NCBI GenBank assembly: GCA_002393835.1
Contig: DGTW01000225.1
Span: 1 to 19,341 of the forward strand
Direction of reading: 5' to 3'
Origin: Treponema sp. UBA4326
Lineage (GTDB): Bacteria; Spirochaetota; Spirochaetia; Treponematales; Treponemataceae
Length of the DNA stretch: 19,341 bases
This document shows, one piece after another, positions 1-7,793 of the stretch (position 1 is the first letter of the stretch; each line of letters starts with the position of its first letter). A model generated the notes under the pieces. The model was not told the origin of the DNA. It made no database searches and saw nothing but the letters and a program-made list of their open reading frames with translations. Made by a program: the position numbers and the translations under genes.

Positions 1-1
1 T

Positions 2-358
2 ATAATTGGACTGGGAAGTTATTTCGTGGGCTTTGTCATGGTTCTTGTGGTGAGTCTGGCCTATGTTCTTATTATCCGCTTGTGGAAAGTTGAGGACAAG
101 CAGGTTCTTAAAATCACGATTCCTGAAGACATGAATTACAAAGATGTTTTTGAAGACCTTTTTGAAAAATATCTCAAAAAATGGGCTGTCAAGAATGTTA
201 AGACCAGCAATATGGGCACTCTCTTTACGATTTCATACTGGGTTCAGCCCAAAAATGAAATGGATGCAAAGGCCTTTATCGATGATTTGCGCACAAGAAA
301 CGGAAACCTGAATATTATTCTTGAAAATCCGGACGATCAGCTTGCCCCGGTTCTCTAG
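2..358 (+). CDS. DUF4956-like membrane protein, C-terminal part
   Basis: The reading frame is open from base 2 with no stop, so this is the end of a longer gene cut by the window edge; the GTG at 26 is probably internal. The visible part has one hydrophobic helix (about the first 28 codons, ending before LWKVEDKQ). A soluble domain of about 90 residues follows, with the segments LKITIPEDMNYKDVFEDLFE, NMGTLF and RTRNGNLNI. From memory these match the cytoplasmic tail of DUF4956 family membrane proteins, which often sit next to VTC-type polyphosphate polymerase genes; the neighbour is outside the window. Function is unknown. The stop codon abuts a terminator hairpin and the gene is convergent with the HD-GYP gene. 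Family assignment is moderate, coding status is strong. Confidence 0.6.
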   Translation: MIGLGSYFVGFVMVLVVSLAYVLIIRLWKVEDKQVLKITIPEDMNYKDVFEDLFEKYLKKWAVKNVKTSNMGTLFTISYWVQPKNEMDAKAFIDDLRTRNGNLNIILENPDDQLAPVL

Positions 359-382
359 CCCCTGTGGCTGAAGGGGCTTTTA
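357..382 (+). terminator. Rho-independent terminator of the DUF4956-like gene
   Basis: The arms AGCCCC (357-362) and GGGGCT (373-378) form a 6-bp GC-rich stem with a 10-base loop, followed by a short T-rich tail (378-383). The left arm starts inside the upstream stop codon and the tail overlaps the stop of the convergent gene at 380. The minus-strand transcript would have the same hairpin but no T-run after it, so it mainly serves the plus strand. Confidence 0.6.
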
Positions 383-1414
383 TTCATCAAGCTCTTCCTT
401 CATACTGTAGTCCTTGTCTTCGTCAATCATGTCCAGCATGATGTCGGCGATGGCGGGGTCAAAGTAGCTTCCCTTACATCGCTCTATTTCTGCGTGTACT
501 TCTGCCTGTGGCCGAATTTCTGAATAGCTGCGTTTGCTGGTCATGGCATCGTAAACATCGGCGACGGCAATGATTCTGGCAACTTCTGGAATTTTATAGC
601 CTTTAAGCCTGTCCGGGTAACCCGAGCCGTCAAAATGCTCGTGATGGTATCTGGCTCCGTCTGCAATGCCTGGCAAGACGGTGATGGTCTTCAGAATTTC
701 ATAGCCTTTTTCTGGATGGTTTTGTACTTCTCTAAATTCATCTTCCGTGAGGCTGGCGTTTTTGCGGATAATGCTTCCTGCCACGGCAATCTTTCCGATG
801 TCGTGAAGAAGCCCAACGTAGTAAATTTCTTCCTGCTCTTTGGGCGACTTTCCCATTCGGCGGGCAATTTCCTTTGCATATTTTGCAACCCGGGCTGAAT
901 GACCCCGAGTGTAATGGTCTTTTGCGTCAACTGTCTTTGAGAGGGCTTCGGCAATTTCCTTTGTGAGGAGTTTTACATTTAAAGTCTGCCTGTTTACTTC
1001 TTCCCTCATGTTTTTCTGCAGGTTGGTAAGGTCAATGGAGTTTTTTACCCTCTGCAGGACTATTTCCGGGACCAGGTGGTCTTTTGAGATGAAGTCCATG
1101 GCTCCATCGTGCAGGCACTTAACTTCCGTTTCGGCGTGTTCATCTGCCGTTAGGAAAATTACGGGAATGAGATTTGTTTCTACCTTTGCTTTAAGCTGAT
1201 GCAGGGTTTCAAGTCCGTCGATACCTTTCATGTGCATATCGAGGAGAATCATGGCGGGAATTTTGCTTTCGACGAAGGAGAGACATTCCTCACCTGATTC
1301 GGCTGTGTAAACGGTGTATTGGCGTTCGAGAATTCTTTTTAAGTGAGAGCGAATCATGCTGGCATCATCGACAACAAGGATTTCAGCTTTGCTTTCCTGA
1401 TTTGAATTTTCCAT
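380..1414 (-). CDS. Response regulator with HD-GYP domain (c-di-GMP phosphodiesterase)
   Basis: A 344-residue cytoplasmic signalling protein. Residues about 11-125 form a CheY-like receiver: the acidic pair D16/D17, phosphoacceptor D59 in LLDMHMKG, T89 and K111 are all present. A short helical linker (125-150) leads to an HD-GYP domain at about 150-330, with H172, the HD pair H204-D205 in LLHDIGKIA, H233, the HH pair 257-258 and the GYP signature DGSGYP (262-267). All residues expected for the di-metal centre and c-di-GMP hydrolysis to GMP are visible, so it is probably active and gated by phosphorylation from an unseen histidine kinase. It lies 61 bases after the ABC ATPase on the same strand, with its own candidate promoter. 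No clear Shine-Dalgarno precedes the ATG. The target process is unknown; motility is a plausible guess in a spirochaete. Confidence 0.93.
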   Translation of the reverse strand: MENSNQESKAEILVVDDASMIRSHLKRILERQYTVYTAESGEECLSFVESKIPAMILLDMHMKGIDGLETLHQLKAKVETNLIPVIFLTADEHAETEVKCLHDGAMDFISKDHLVPEIVLQRVKNSIDLTNLQKNMREEVNRQTLNVKLLTKEIAEALSKTVDAKDHYTRGHSARVAKYAKEIARRMGKSPKEQEEIYYVGLLHDIGKIAVAGSIIRKNASLTEDEFREVQNHPEKGYEILKTITVLPGIADGARYHHEHFDGSGYPDRLKGYKIPEVARIIAVADVYDAMTSKRSYSEIRPQAEVHAEIERCKGSYFDPAIADIMLDMIDEDKDYSMKEELDE

Positions 1415-1445
1415 GGCTTTACCATCGCAAGATTTTAGTTTATTA

Positions 1446-1474
1446 AGATTATCTGAATGTTAAAATTGTGTCAA
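1446..1474 (-). promoter_or_regulatory. Candidate promoter of the HD-GYP gene
   Basis: On the minus strand a perfect -35 TTGACA (1469-1474) lies just past the ATPase stop codon. It is followed 15 bases later by GATAAT (1448-1453), or 17 bases later by the weaker TAATCT (1446-1451). No terminator is seen between the ABC operon and this gene, so read-through is also possible. Confidence 0.5.
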
Positions 1475-1475
1475 T

Positions 1476-2270
1476 TTACGGTCTTATGCCGGCCGCTTCA
1501 AGCAGTTTTTTTGTGTAGGGATGTTCCGGATTTTTCAGCAGCTGATCGGCGCTTTTTTCCTCAACGATTTGCCCCTTGTACATAACGCCGATTCTGTCTG
1601 CAACCTGGGACACAACGCTAAGATTGTGAGAAATAAACAAATAGGTGAGCTTAAATGTTTTTTGCATTCTGATGAGCATTTTTAAAATTTGAGCCTGAAT
1701 CAAAACATCCAGTGAGCTTACACATTCATCACAGACGAGAAAGCTTGGTTCCAGAATCATTGCGCTGGCTATGGCTACCCTCTGTCTTTGCCCGCCGCTG
1801 AGTTCCGACGGGTACTTTTCCAGTGAATTTGGAGGCAGGGCAACGAGGGTCCTCATTTCGTTTACCAGACGGCGGCGTTCTTCTTTATTTTTTCCGATTT
1901 TATGAATTTTCAAGCCTTCTTCTATTATATAGCCTATCTTGTGCTTGGGATTGAGAGTGGCGTAAGGATCCTGAAAGATAATCTGCATTTTTTTTCTGAA
2001 GGCAAGCATTTCTTTTTTATTGAATGTTGAGATATTTTTTCCATCGAATAGTATTTCCCCGGAATCAGGATTTTCAAGGGCGCAAATTAGATTCCCCAAG
2101 GTTGATTTACCGGAGCCAGATTCGCCCACAAGACCGTAGCACTCGCCTCGCTTTATAAAAAATGAAACTCCGTCAAGGGCCTTTACGCTGCCTCTTGCTG
2201 TGAGAAATGTTTTTTGGACTTTCCTGCACTGGATAATTGCATCAGGCAAGGCTCTTTCACTTTCTTCCAT
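1476..2270 (-). CDS. Peptide/nickel-type ABC transporter ATPase (OppF/NikE-like)
   Basis: The second ATPase of a peptide/nickel-family importer, hydrolysing ATP at the inner face of the membrane. I start it at ATG 2270 (264 residues) because GGGAG (2277-2281) lies six bases upstream; the longer frame from 2297 would overlap the previous gene by 41 bases and has no better signal. Visible are Walker A (49-56, GESGSGKS), Q-loop (about 100), signature LSGGQRQR (157-164), Walker B and D-loop (177-188) and the H-loop histidine in FISHN (about 215). The short C-terminus, [11 protein letters not shown], is the oligopeptide-transporter tail. Walker B reads CDECVSSLD where the family normally has DEP: the proline is cysteine 183. 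The start overlaps the end of the preceding ATPase by 14 bases, implying translational coupling. The substrate cannot be read from this subunit. Confidence 0.93.
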   Translation of the reverse strand: MEESERALPDAIIQCRKVQKTFLTARGSVKALDGVSFFIKRGECYGLVGESGSGKSTLGNLICALENPDSGEILFDGKNISTFNKKEMLAFRKKMQIIFQDPYATLNPKHKIGYIIEEGLKIHKIGKNKEERRRLVNEMRTLVALPPNSLEKYPSELSGGQRQRVAIASAMILEPSFLVCDECVSSLDVLIQAQILKMLIRMQKTFKLTYLFISHNLSVVSQVADRIGVMYKGQIVEEKSADQLLKNPEHPYTKKLLEAAGIRP

Positions 2271-3054
2271 AAGTTGCTCCCATGGGGCTGATTGCATCTA
2301 TTAGTGCCTTTGTGTATTCATGTTTTGGATTTTTGAAAACTTCTTCCGTTGAGGCACTTTCTACTATTTTGCCCTTGTACATGATGTAAACCCTGCTGCA
2401 TAATTTTTTTACGACGGAAAAATCATGGGTAATCAAAAGCATGGCAATTTTTTTCTGATGGCGCAATTTCTGCAAAATAGTGATTATTTCTTCCTGAGTG
2501 GAGACGTCAAGGGCTGTCGTCGGCTCATCGGCAATCAAAAGCTGTGGCTCGTTCATTAAGGCGCTGGCAATCAGTATTCTTTGCTTCATGCCGCCCGAAA
2601 GCTCATGGGGAAAGCTTGCAAGTATACGGGCCGTGTCGGTCAGTCCGCTCTGACTTGCCAGCTCCATGGCACGGGAGTGGGCTTCTTTTTTTGACATTCC
2701 GTGAACCAGGCCGCTTTCCTCGATTTGCTTTCCGACTCGAATCAAGGGATTAAGGCTGGTCATCGGCTCCTGAAAAATCATGGAAATGTCTTTTCCTGAG
2801 ATGGAGCGGAATTCTTTTTCTGTCATTGAAGAAATTTTTTTGTCCCTGAATAAAATTTCACCGTCTTTTATATTGATATTGTCTGGCAGCAGGTGCATTG
2901 TCGCAAGTGAAGTTATTGTTTTGCCACTTCCAGATTCTCCCACCAGGGCAACGAATTCACCTTCATCAATAGACAGGGAAATGTCCTGCAGAAGAGGAAG
3001 CTTTTTTTGACCGAGAGAATAGTCTACTGAAAGATGGTTTATTTGAAAAAGCAT
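2257..3054 (-). CDS. Peptide/nickel-type ABC transporter ATPase (OppD/NikD-like)
   Basis: The first ATPase of the importer, about 265 residues, nearer in length to NikD than to full OppD/DppD (about 320-330), so the usual C-terminal extension is mostly missing. It has Walker A GESGSGKT (39-46), Q-loop glutamine 95, signature LSGGMKQR (152-159), Walker B LLIADEP (172-178) with D-loop ALD, and H-loop histidine 210. The start is ATG 3054 (MLFQINHL), one base past the stop of the permease gene. An in-frame ATG at 3066 with GGAAG just upstream is the alternative and would overlap the permease by 11 bases. The open frame runs back to 3180 but that part overlies the permease and is not conserved-looking. 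It should pair with the other ATPase as a heterodimer. Confidence 0.93.
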   Translation of the reverse strand: MLFQINHLSVDYSLGQKKLPLLQDISLSIDEGEFVALVGESGSGKTITSLATMHLLPDNINIKDGEILFRDKKISSMTEKEFRSISGKDISMIFQEPMTSLNPLIRVGKQIEESGLVHGMSKKEAHSRAMELASQSGLTDTARILASFPHELSGGMKQRILIASALMNEPQLLIADEPTTALDVSTQEEIITILQKLRHQKKIAMLLITHDFSVVKKLCSRVYIMYKGKIVESASTEEVFKNPKHEYTKALIDAISPMGATYGRK

Positions 3055-3055
3055 A

Positions 3056-3862
3056 TTATTTCCCATTGACTTCCGAAATGCCGTCAGCCAGCAAGTTAAA
3101 GGCCAGAACCAGCAGGGCAAGAAAAATCGCCGGAACAAGCACGCCCTGGGGAGAGTGAAAGATGAACCTTTGGGCATCATTCAACATTCGGCCGAAACTT
3201 GGATTTGGCGGCTGAATCCCCAGACCCAGATAACTCAATCCTGACTCGCTTAAAATTGCCAGGGCAAAAGAAAGTGAAGCTGTCACCAAAAGCTCTGGAA
3301 GGGCATTTGGCAGAATATGGAGAATCATAATCCGGGCGTGACTAGCCCCCCTTGCCCGTGCGGCCTTTACGAAAAGGGAATTCTTGCTCTTTAGGAAACT
3401 TGCCCTCGTAATCCTGGTAAAGCGGGGAATGCTCATAAGGCAAAGGGCGAGAATTGTAATTTTAATGTCGTTTCCAAAAACCGCAATCAGCATTAGGGCA
3501 AGAAGAATTCCAGGAAAAGCCATTTGAACCGTTATCAGCTTTTGAATGATTAAATCGAGCCAGCCGCCAAAATAACCGGAAATCGAGCCTAAAATCAGGC
3601 CTGCGAGAAGGCCAAAAATCATTACTGTAAAACCTATGCCAAAGGAAATGCGGATTCCCACAAGAATACGGGAAAAAATGTCCCGGCCCAGGTGGTCTGT
3701 GCCCAAAAGATGCGCCGCTGAAAAACTTGCGAATTTGTTGGATGTGTCGGGAAAATTCGGGTCGTAGGGAAGATAGACAAAACCAAGCAGCATTGCAAGC
3801 AAAAAGAAAAGTATGAGCGAAAAACCTGTTAGAAATGATTTGTTTGAGAAATATTCTTTCAT
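3056..3862 (-). CDS. ABC transporter permease (DppC/NikC-like)
   Basis: The second membrane subunit of the importer, 268 residues, inner membrane. An N-terminal helix (about 12-32) is followed by the family hallmark LLGTDHLGRD (52-61), then about five further hydrophobic helices. The EAA coupling loop, AARARGASHARIMILHILPN (about 167-186), contacts an ATPase. The C-terminus ends in a helix near 245-262. The ATG overlaps the TGA of the upstream permease gene in an ATGA arrangement (3859-3862), so the two are translationally coupled, as expected for partners needed in equal amounts. No unusual residues were noticed. The BPD_transp_1 and OppC_N families are recognised from the motifs. Confidence 0.94.
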   Translation of the reverse strand: MKEYFSNKSFLTGFSLILFFLLAMLLGFVYLPYDPNFPDTSNKFASFSAAHLLGTDHLGRDIFSRILVGIRISFGIGFTVMIFGLLAGLILGSISGYFGGWLDLIIQKLITVQMAFPGILLALMLIAVFGNDIKITILALCLMSIPRFTRITRASFLKSKNSLFVKAARARGASHARIMILHILPNALPELLVTASLSFALAILSESGLSYLGLGIQPPNPSFGRMLNDAQRFIFHSPQGVLVPAIFLALLVLAFNLLADGISEVNGK

Positions 3863-4797
3863 TTGCGAATCCTCGGGTCAATGAAAGTGTAAATCATGTC
3901 TACCAGAAAATTGCAGATAAGGGTAATGAGGGCAAGGTAGAGGACAAGCCCTTGAATAAGGGGAAAATCTCTTGTCTGTATTGAAGTGGCAATCAGCCTG
4001 CCGATTCCGGGAAGGGAGAATACATTTTCTATTATGATGCTTCCTCCAAGAATTTCAGTCATAATTAGCCCAAGGGTGGTGACGGAAGGAAGCAAGGCGT
4101 TTCTTAAAATATGGCGGGTAATCACTTGCCATTGGGAAAGTCCCTTGCTTTTGGCCGTGCGAACATAGTCCTGCCTGAACTGATTTAAAATGCTGCTGGT
4201 GGTGTATCGGGCCAAAATCGCTCCTGAGCCAAGGGCAAGGGAAAAAGCCGGAAGAGTCAGGGAATAGAGCCAGGGAAAAAATCCCTGAGAGAGGGGAACA
4301 TAGCCCATTGCCGGAAAAAGGCCGAGTTTTACGGAAAAAATCAGAATCAGAAGAAGGGCAGAGCAAAATGAAGGAATTGAAAACCAGACTTGATGAAGAT
4401 TCATCAGTGGCTTGAAAAACTTGCTGTGCCAGATATAGGCGTAGAAAAAGCCAAAAAAGAAGCCGATGAAGAGGGTAAAAATAAGCGTGACAATGGCAAG
4501 ACTTAGAGTGACAGAAAAACTGCCTCCGATAAGTTTGGAAACGCTCTGGTCATACTGATAGGATTTCCCCAAATCACCGTGAAAAGCCCCCACAACCCAG
4601 GAAAAGTATCGCTGGGCGATGGGTTTATCAAGTCCCATTTTTTCTTCCAATGCCTTAATTTGGGTCGAGTCAGCTTCCGGACCTAGAATGGCAAGGGCTG
4701 GATTTCCCGGCAAAAGCTGAAAGACTCCAAAGGTAAGAAGCGAAATCAGAAAGAGAGTCGTAATGAAATCAAGGGACTTTTTAAGGTAAAATTTCAC
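3859..4797 (-). CDS. ABC transporter permease (DppB/NikB-like)
   Basis: The first membrane subunit of the importer, 312 residues with about six helices. Typical family elements are the N-terminal helix ending in FQLLPGNPA (26-34), MGLDKPIAQRY (54-64), the periplasmic segment GDLGKSY, and the EAA loop RTAKSKGLSQWQVITRHILR (213-232). The C-terminal helix ends in DMIYTFIDPRIRK, the standard tail of this subunit. The start codon is GTG (4795-4797), five bases after the stop of the binding-protein gene, with only a weak ribosome-binding sequence, so its translation probably depends on ribosomes finishing the upstream gene. It overlaps the next permease by four bases. Confidence 0.94.
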   Translation of the reverse strand: MKFYLKKSLDFITTLFLISLLTFGVFQLLPGNPALAILGPEADSTQIKALEEKMGLDKPIAQRYFSWVVGAFHGDLGKSYQYDQSVSKLIGGSFSVTLSLAIVTLIFTLFIGFFFGFFYAYIWHSKFFKPLMNLHQVWFSIPSFCSALLLILIFSVKLGLFPAMGYVPLSQGFFPWLYSLTLPAFSLALGSGAILARYTTSSILNQFRQDYVRTAKSKGLSQWQVITRHILRNALLPSVTTLGLIMTEILGGSIIIENVFSLPGIGRLIATSIQTRDFPLIQGLVLYLALITLICNFLVDMIYTFIDPRIRK

Positions 4798-4802
4798 ACC
4801 AC

Positions 4803-6293
4803 TTACTCAAAATACATTTTCGCGAAATTGTAGAAGAGCACGGGATAGACTTCGTAGCCCCGCACATCTTTTCGCAAAAGAACCGTATTGTTCGGGTCGG
4901 CAATGAAGACTGCCGGAGCGTTTCTTGTAAGCAGCTCCTGACAGTATTTGTAGTATTTGATTCTTTTTGAAAGGTCGGTCTCAAGGTCGGCCTTGCTGAA
5001 AGTCTCGTCAAAAACCGGATTGTTGAAGCGGGTAAAATTTCTCCTGTAAGAAGACAGGTAACGCCTGAGAACTTCGGATGGATCCAGTTTTCCGCCGAAG
5101 GCAATTACTGTGGCCTGATAGTCGAATTTTGAGTAAACCTTATCCAGCCATGTAGTCCATTCCACGGTTTTGATTTTGCAGTGAATGCCGATTTGCTCCA
5201 ATTGCTTTGCGATTATCTGGCATGTATCCACATGAATGCGGTAGTTTCCAGGAACTGTGATTTCAAGAGCGAAGCCATTTGGGTAGCCGGCAGCCGCAAG
5301 CAGGGATTTCGCCTGAGCTGCATCATTCTTGTAAATTTCTGAAAGGCGGTCGTTGTAATATTCACCAAGAATTGGAGAGAAGTTGCTGTAGAGTTTCGTA
5401 CCGAAGCCGCCCATTGCCCCCTCGATAATCTCATCCTTGTTGATTGCCATGGTGATTGCCTGACGGACAAGCGGATGATCCAGGGGCTTTACCGAATTGT
5501 TGAGGCCGAGAATCTGCACCATGTTTTGCGGGGCAGAAAAAAGCTGGAATTTGCTTTCCAGAGTTTTTGCGTTTTCGGCAGAGAGCATTTGGCCAATATC
5601 AAGCTGTTTTGCCTGCAGGGCTGAAAGAATGGCATTTTCGTCCGACATGACATAAATTTCGATTCGGGGAATTTTCGGCTCGTTTTCTTTATTCCAGTAA
5701 TTTTCGTTTTTTTCGAGAACGACTTTCTGGTGAAGCTGGTACTCCACGAATTTGTAGGCTCCAGTTCCGATTGGTTTTTCAGCGTGATTTGTGTAGCCAA
5801 CCGGAAGAATGGGGCAGATGTTGAGGGCAAGGAAGCCGCCGAAAGGCTTTTTGGTCTTGATTATGAAAGTTTTTGGATCTGGTGCTGAAATGCTTTCGAC
5901 ATCACGGGACATAAGTTCGTTTTTTGGGGAAGAGCCATTGAGGCCTGCAAGATTTTCATAGGTGTACATGCAGTCTTCACTCGTAAAACTTGCCCCGTTG
6001 TGGAATTTTACCCCGTCACGGAGGTGGAAAGTGTAAGTCATTTTGTCATCGGCAATTTCGTAAGACTCGCAGAGAGCAGGATGGAGCTTGCCGTTTTTGT
6101 CGAATGAAAGGAGGCCGTCGAAAATATTGTAATAGATTGCCGCCGTATCTGCAGCCGCAGACTCCCAGGGGAAAAAAGAATCAGGCTCTGAAGAGACATT
6201 CATTCGGAGAACTTCTTTAGAGTTTGACAAGGAACACGATGCAAAAATTGCGGAAACTGTAAGAAGAAAATTGAGAAAAAGTGTTTTTTTCAT
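4803..6293 (-). CDS. ABC transporter substrate-binding lipoprotein (SBP_bac_5 family)
   Basis: A 496-residue solute-binding lipoprotein that would feed the two permeases. The signal peptide (1-19) ends in a lipobox FAS-C with lipidated C20. The family-5 signature lies at about 86-108 (TYTFHLRDGVKFHNG then FTSEDC), and TGAYKFVEY further on is also typical. SBP_bac_5 proteins bind oligopeptides, dipeptides, nickel or other small ligands. I see no feature that decides which, although the NikDE-like lengths of the ATPases keep nickel open. It is first in the operon: binding protein, two permeases, two ATPases, then the HD-GYP gene. A good promoter places the predicted transcription start only about three bases before the ATG, and there is no clear Shine-Dalgarno. 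Confidence 0.93.
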   Translation of the reverse strand: MKKTLFLNFLLTVSAIFASCSLSNSKEVLRMNVSSEPDSFFPWESAAADTAAIYYNIFDGLLSFDKNGKLHPALCESYEIADDKMTYTFHLRDGVKFHNGASFTSEDCMYTYENLAGLNGSSPKNELMSRDVESISAPDPKTFIIKTKKPFGGFLALNICPILPVGYTNHAEKPIGTGAYKFVEYQLHQKVVLEKNENYWNKENEPKIPRIEIYVMSDENAILSALQAKQLDIGQMLSAENAKTLESKFQLFSAPQNMVQILGLNNSVKPLDHPLVRQAITMAINKDEIIEGAMGGFGTKLYSNFSPILGEYYNDRLSEIYKNDAAQAKSLLAAAGYPNGFALEITVPGNYRIHVDTCQIIAKQLEQIGIHCKIKTVEWTTWLDKVYSKFDYQATVIAFGGKLDPSEVLRRYLSSYRRNFTRFNNPVFDETFSKADLETDLSKRIKYYKYCQELLTRNAPAVFIADPNNTVLLRKDVRGYEVYPVLFYNFAKMYFE

Positions 6294-6302
6294 AGTCTTA
6301 AA

Positions 6303-6331
6303 ATAGTATCATGTGGAAGGATTTTTAACAA
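6303..6331 (-). promoter_or_regulatory. Promoter of the ABC transporter operon
   Basis: Minus strand: -35 TTGTTA (6326-6331), a 17-base spacer, and -10 TACTAT (6303-6308). The predicted start of transcription is near 6296, about three bases from the ATG at 6293, giving an almost leaderless message. The region is shared with the divergent trkA promoter, whose -10 lies at 6337-6342. Confidence 0.6.
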
Positions 6332-6336
6332 CACGC

Positions 6337-6342
6337 TACAAT
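6337..6342 (+). promoter_or_regulatory. Candidate -10 box of trkA
   Basis: TACAAT lies 13 bases before the trkA ATG, predicting a leader of about seven bases. The -35 at 17-base spacing (TGGAAG) is poor, so activation or an alternative sigma factor is possible. The only ribosome-binding candidate is a weak AGAAG at 6343-6347, most of which would lie upstream of the transcription start. Confidence 0.4.
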
Positions 6343-6355
6343 AGAAGAATAGCTT

Positions 6356-7792
6356 ATGAAAATCGTAATTGTTGGCGCAGGTTTTACAGGTACTCAGCTT
6401 GCAAAGCGTCTCATAAATGGAAAAAATGATGTCGTCTTAATCGACAATGATGAAACAACTGTCCGGCACGCTTCAAACCGCCTGGATTGCAATGTCATTC
6501 AGGCAGACGGAAACAATCTTGACACTCTTGAAGAAGCCGGAATCGAAACGGCAGATGCCCTTGTTTGTGTAACTTCCAATGACGAAGTGAACATGATTAC
6601 CTGCTCGCTGGTCGATTCAGTATATCCAAAAGTGCTCAAAATTGCCCGGGTTCGAAATTATGCCTACTACATGAATACAAGTACGGCAATTCAAAAACAT
6701 GCTACAAAGCTGTCAAGCGAAAATCGTCATCTCTACGGAATTGATTTTATGATTCATCCGGATGTTGAGGCTGCCGAGGCAATCGTTGCGGCTGTGGAGC
6801 ATGGGGCAATCACAGATTCCCTTCAGTTCGACAATTCTTCATACGAGCTGATTCGCGTTACGGTCGAAAAAAAGAGCCGCCTTGACGGAATTGCCCTGCA
6901 AAACATGCGAAAGCTCACGGAAAAGCATTTCCTTGTCGGCTACATAGAGTCAAATGGCGAGACTTCCCTTCCAAGCGGCGGGACGATTCTTCACGGCGGA
7001 GATTATCTGGGCGTCCTTATGCAAAGGGCCGATCTTCCAGAAATGCTTTCTCTTTGCGGTTCAAAACTGAAAGATGTCAAAAAAATCGCCCTTGTCGGAG
7101 CTAACCGAATCGGCATGATTGTTGCCGAGCGTTTGATTCAGAAAAAAACGAGCCGCTTCTCAAAATTCTTCGGGTTAAAGTCAAAAATGTCCCAGGATTT
7201 TGTTATTGTTGATTCAAACGAAGCCAATGCGAAGGCAGCCAGTGAGCGCTTCCCAAACACAAAAGTCTTTTGCGCTGACATAACTGAGGAAGGTTTTGTC
7301 GAAGAAGAAGGAATTGACAAATTCGACCTGGTAATCTGTGCCACGCCAAATTATGAAATGAATATGGTCATGGCGGCCTATATCGAGTCTCTTGGCGTTC
7401 AAAACTCAATAGCCCTGGTTGCAAATTCCGCCTTTGGTGAGGTTGCCCGAAAAATCGGAATTGAAGTTCCTGTTCCAATTCGTGATTCCGTAATCGACAG
7501 CATTATGAGTCATTTGCGGGGCGACAGCGTAACGGGAATCCACTCAGTCAACGGTGGCTCCCTTGAAATCGCAGAGATAATCGTTCCCGAAGAAAGCGAA
7601 GTCGAAGGCAAGGCCTTAAAAGACATTGCCGAAAACGGAAAATTCCTTGTTTTGCAGGTTCAGAAACATGGCGAGGAAAGCTATTCTGTTCCGGGCGGAA
7701 ACACGGTCTTGGATGCGGGCGACAAAATCATTCTTATTATCAATGCCAGCGAAAACGAAACCGTTATGAAGAAATTTGGCACGGAGCTATAA
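6356..7792 (+). CDS. trkA: Trk potassium uptake regulator TrkA, two RCK domains
   Basis: A peripheral membrane protein that binds NAD(H)/ATP and gates the TrkH potassium channel. The 478 residues hold two tandem RCK units: TrkA_N plus TrkA_C at about 1-225, and again at about 235-478. The first Rossmann motif is GAGFTG (7-12), with the acidic residue closing strand 2 in VVLIDND. The second unit reads GANRIG in place of GxGxxG, so its middle glycine is asparagine and nucleotide affinity there may differ. The length matches classical TrkA (about 458 in E. coli) rather than single-domain KtrA. trkH starts one base after the stop. Divergent from the ABC operon with a 62-base shared gap. The family assignment is firm. 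Confidence 0.95.
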   Translation: MKIVIVGAGFTGTQLAKRLINGKNDVVLIDNDETTVRHASNRLDCNVIQADGNNLDTLEEAGIETADALVCVTSNDEVNMITCSLVDSVYPKVLKIARVRNYAYYMNTSTAIQKHATKLSSENRHLYGIDFMIHPDVEAAEAIVAAVEHGAITDSLQFDNSSYELIRVTVEKKSRLDGIALQNMRKLTEKHFLVGYIESNGETSLPSGGTILHGGDYLGVLMQRADLPEMLSLCGSKLKDVKKIALVGANRIGMIVAERLIQKKTSRFSKFFGLKSKMSQDFVIVDSNEANAKAASERFPNTKVFCADITEEGFVEEEGIDKFDLVICATPNYEMNMVMAAYIESLGVQNSIALVANSAFGEVARKIGIEVPVPIRDSVIDSIMSHLRGDSVTGIHSVNGGSLEIAEIIVPEESEVEGKALKDIAENGKFLVLQVQKHGEESYSVPGGNTVLDAGDKIILIINASENETVMKKFGTEL

Positions 7793-7793
7793 T

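Noticed and set aside
2271..2297. Upstream ATG at 2297 as start of the OppF-like ATPase
   Set aside because: It lies 41 bases inside the preceding gene; ATG 2270 has a better-placed GGGAG and gives the usual family length.
3462..3881. 139-codon minus-strand frame overlapping the DppC-like permease
   Set aside because: Shares the bases of a clear permease with the LLGTDHLGRD and EAA motifs; its own sequence is a low-information shift product.
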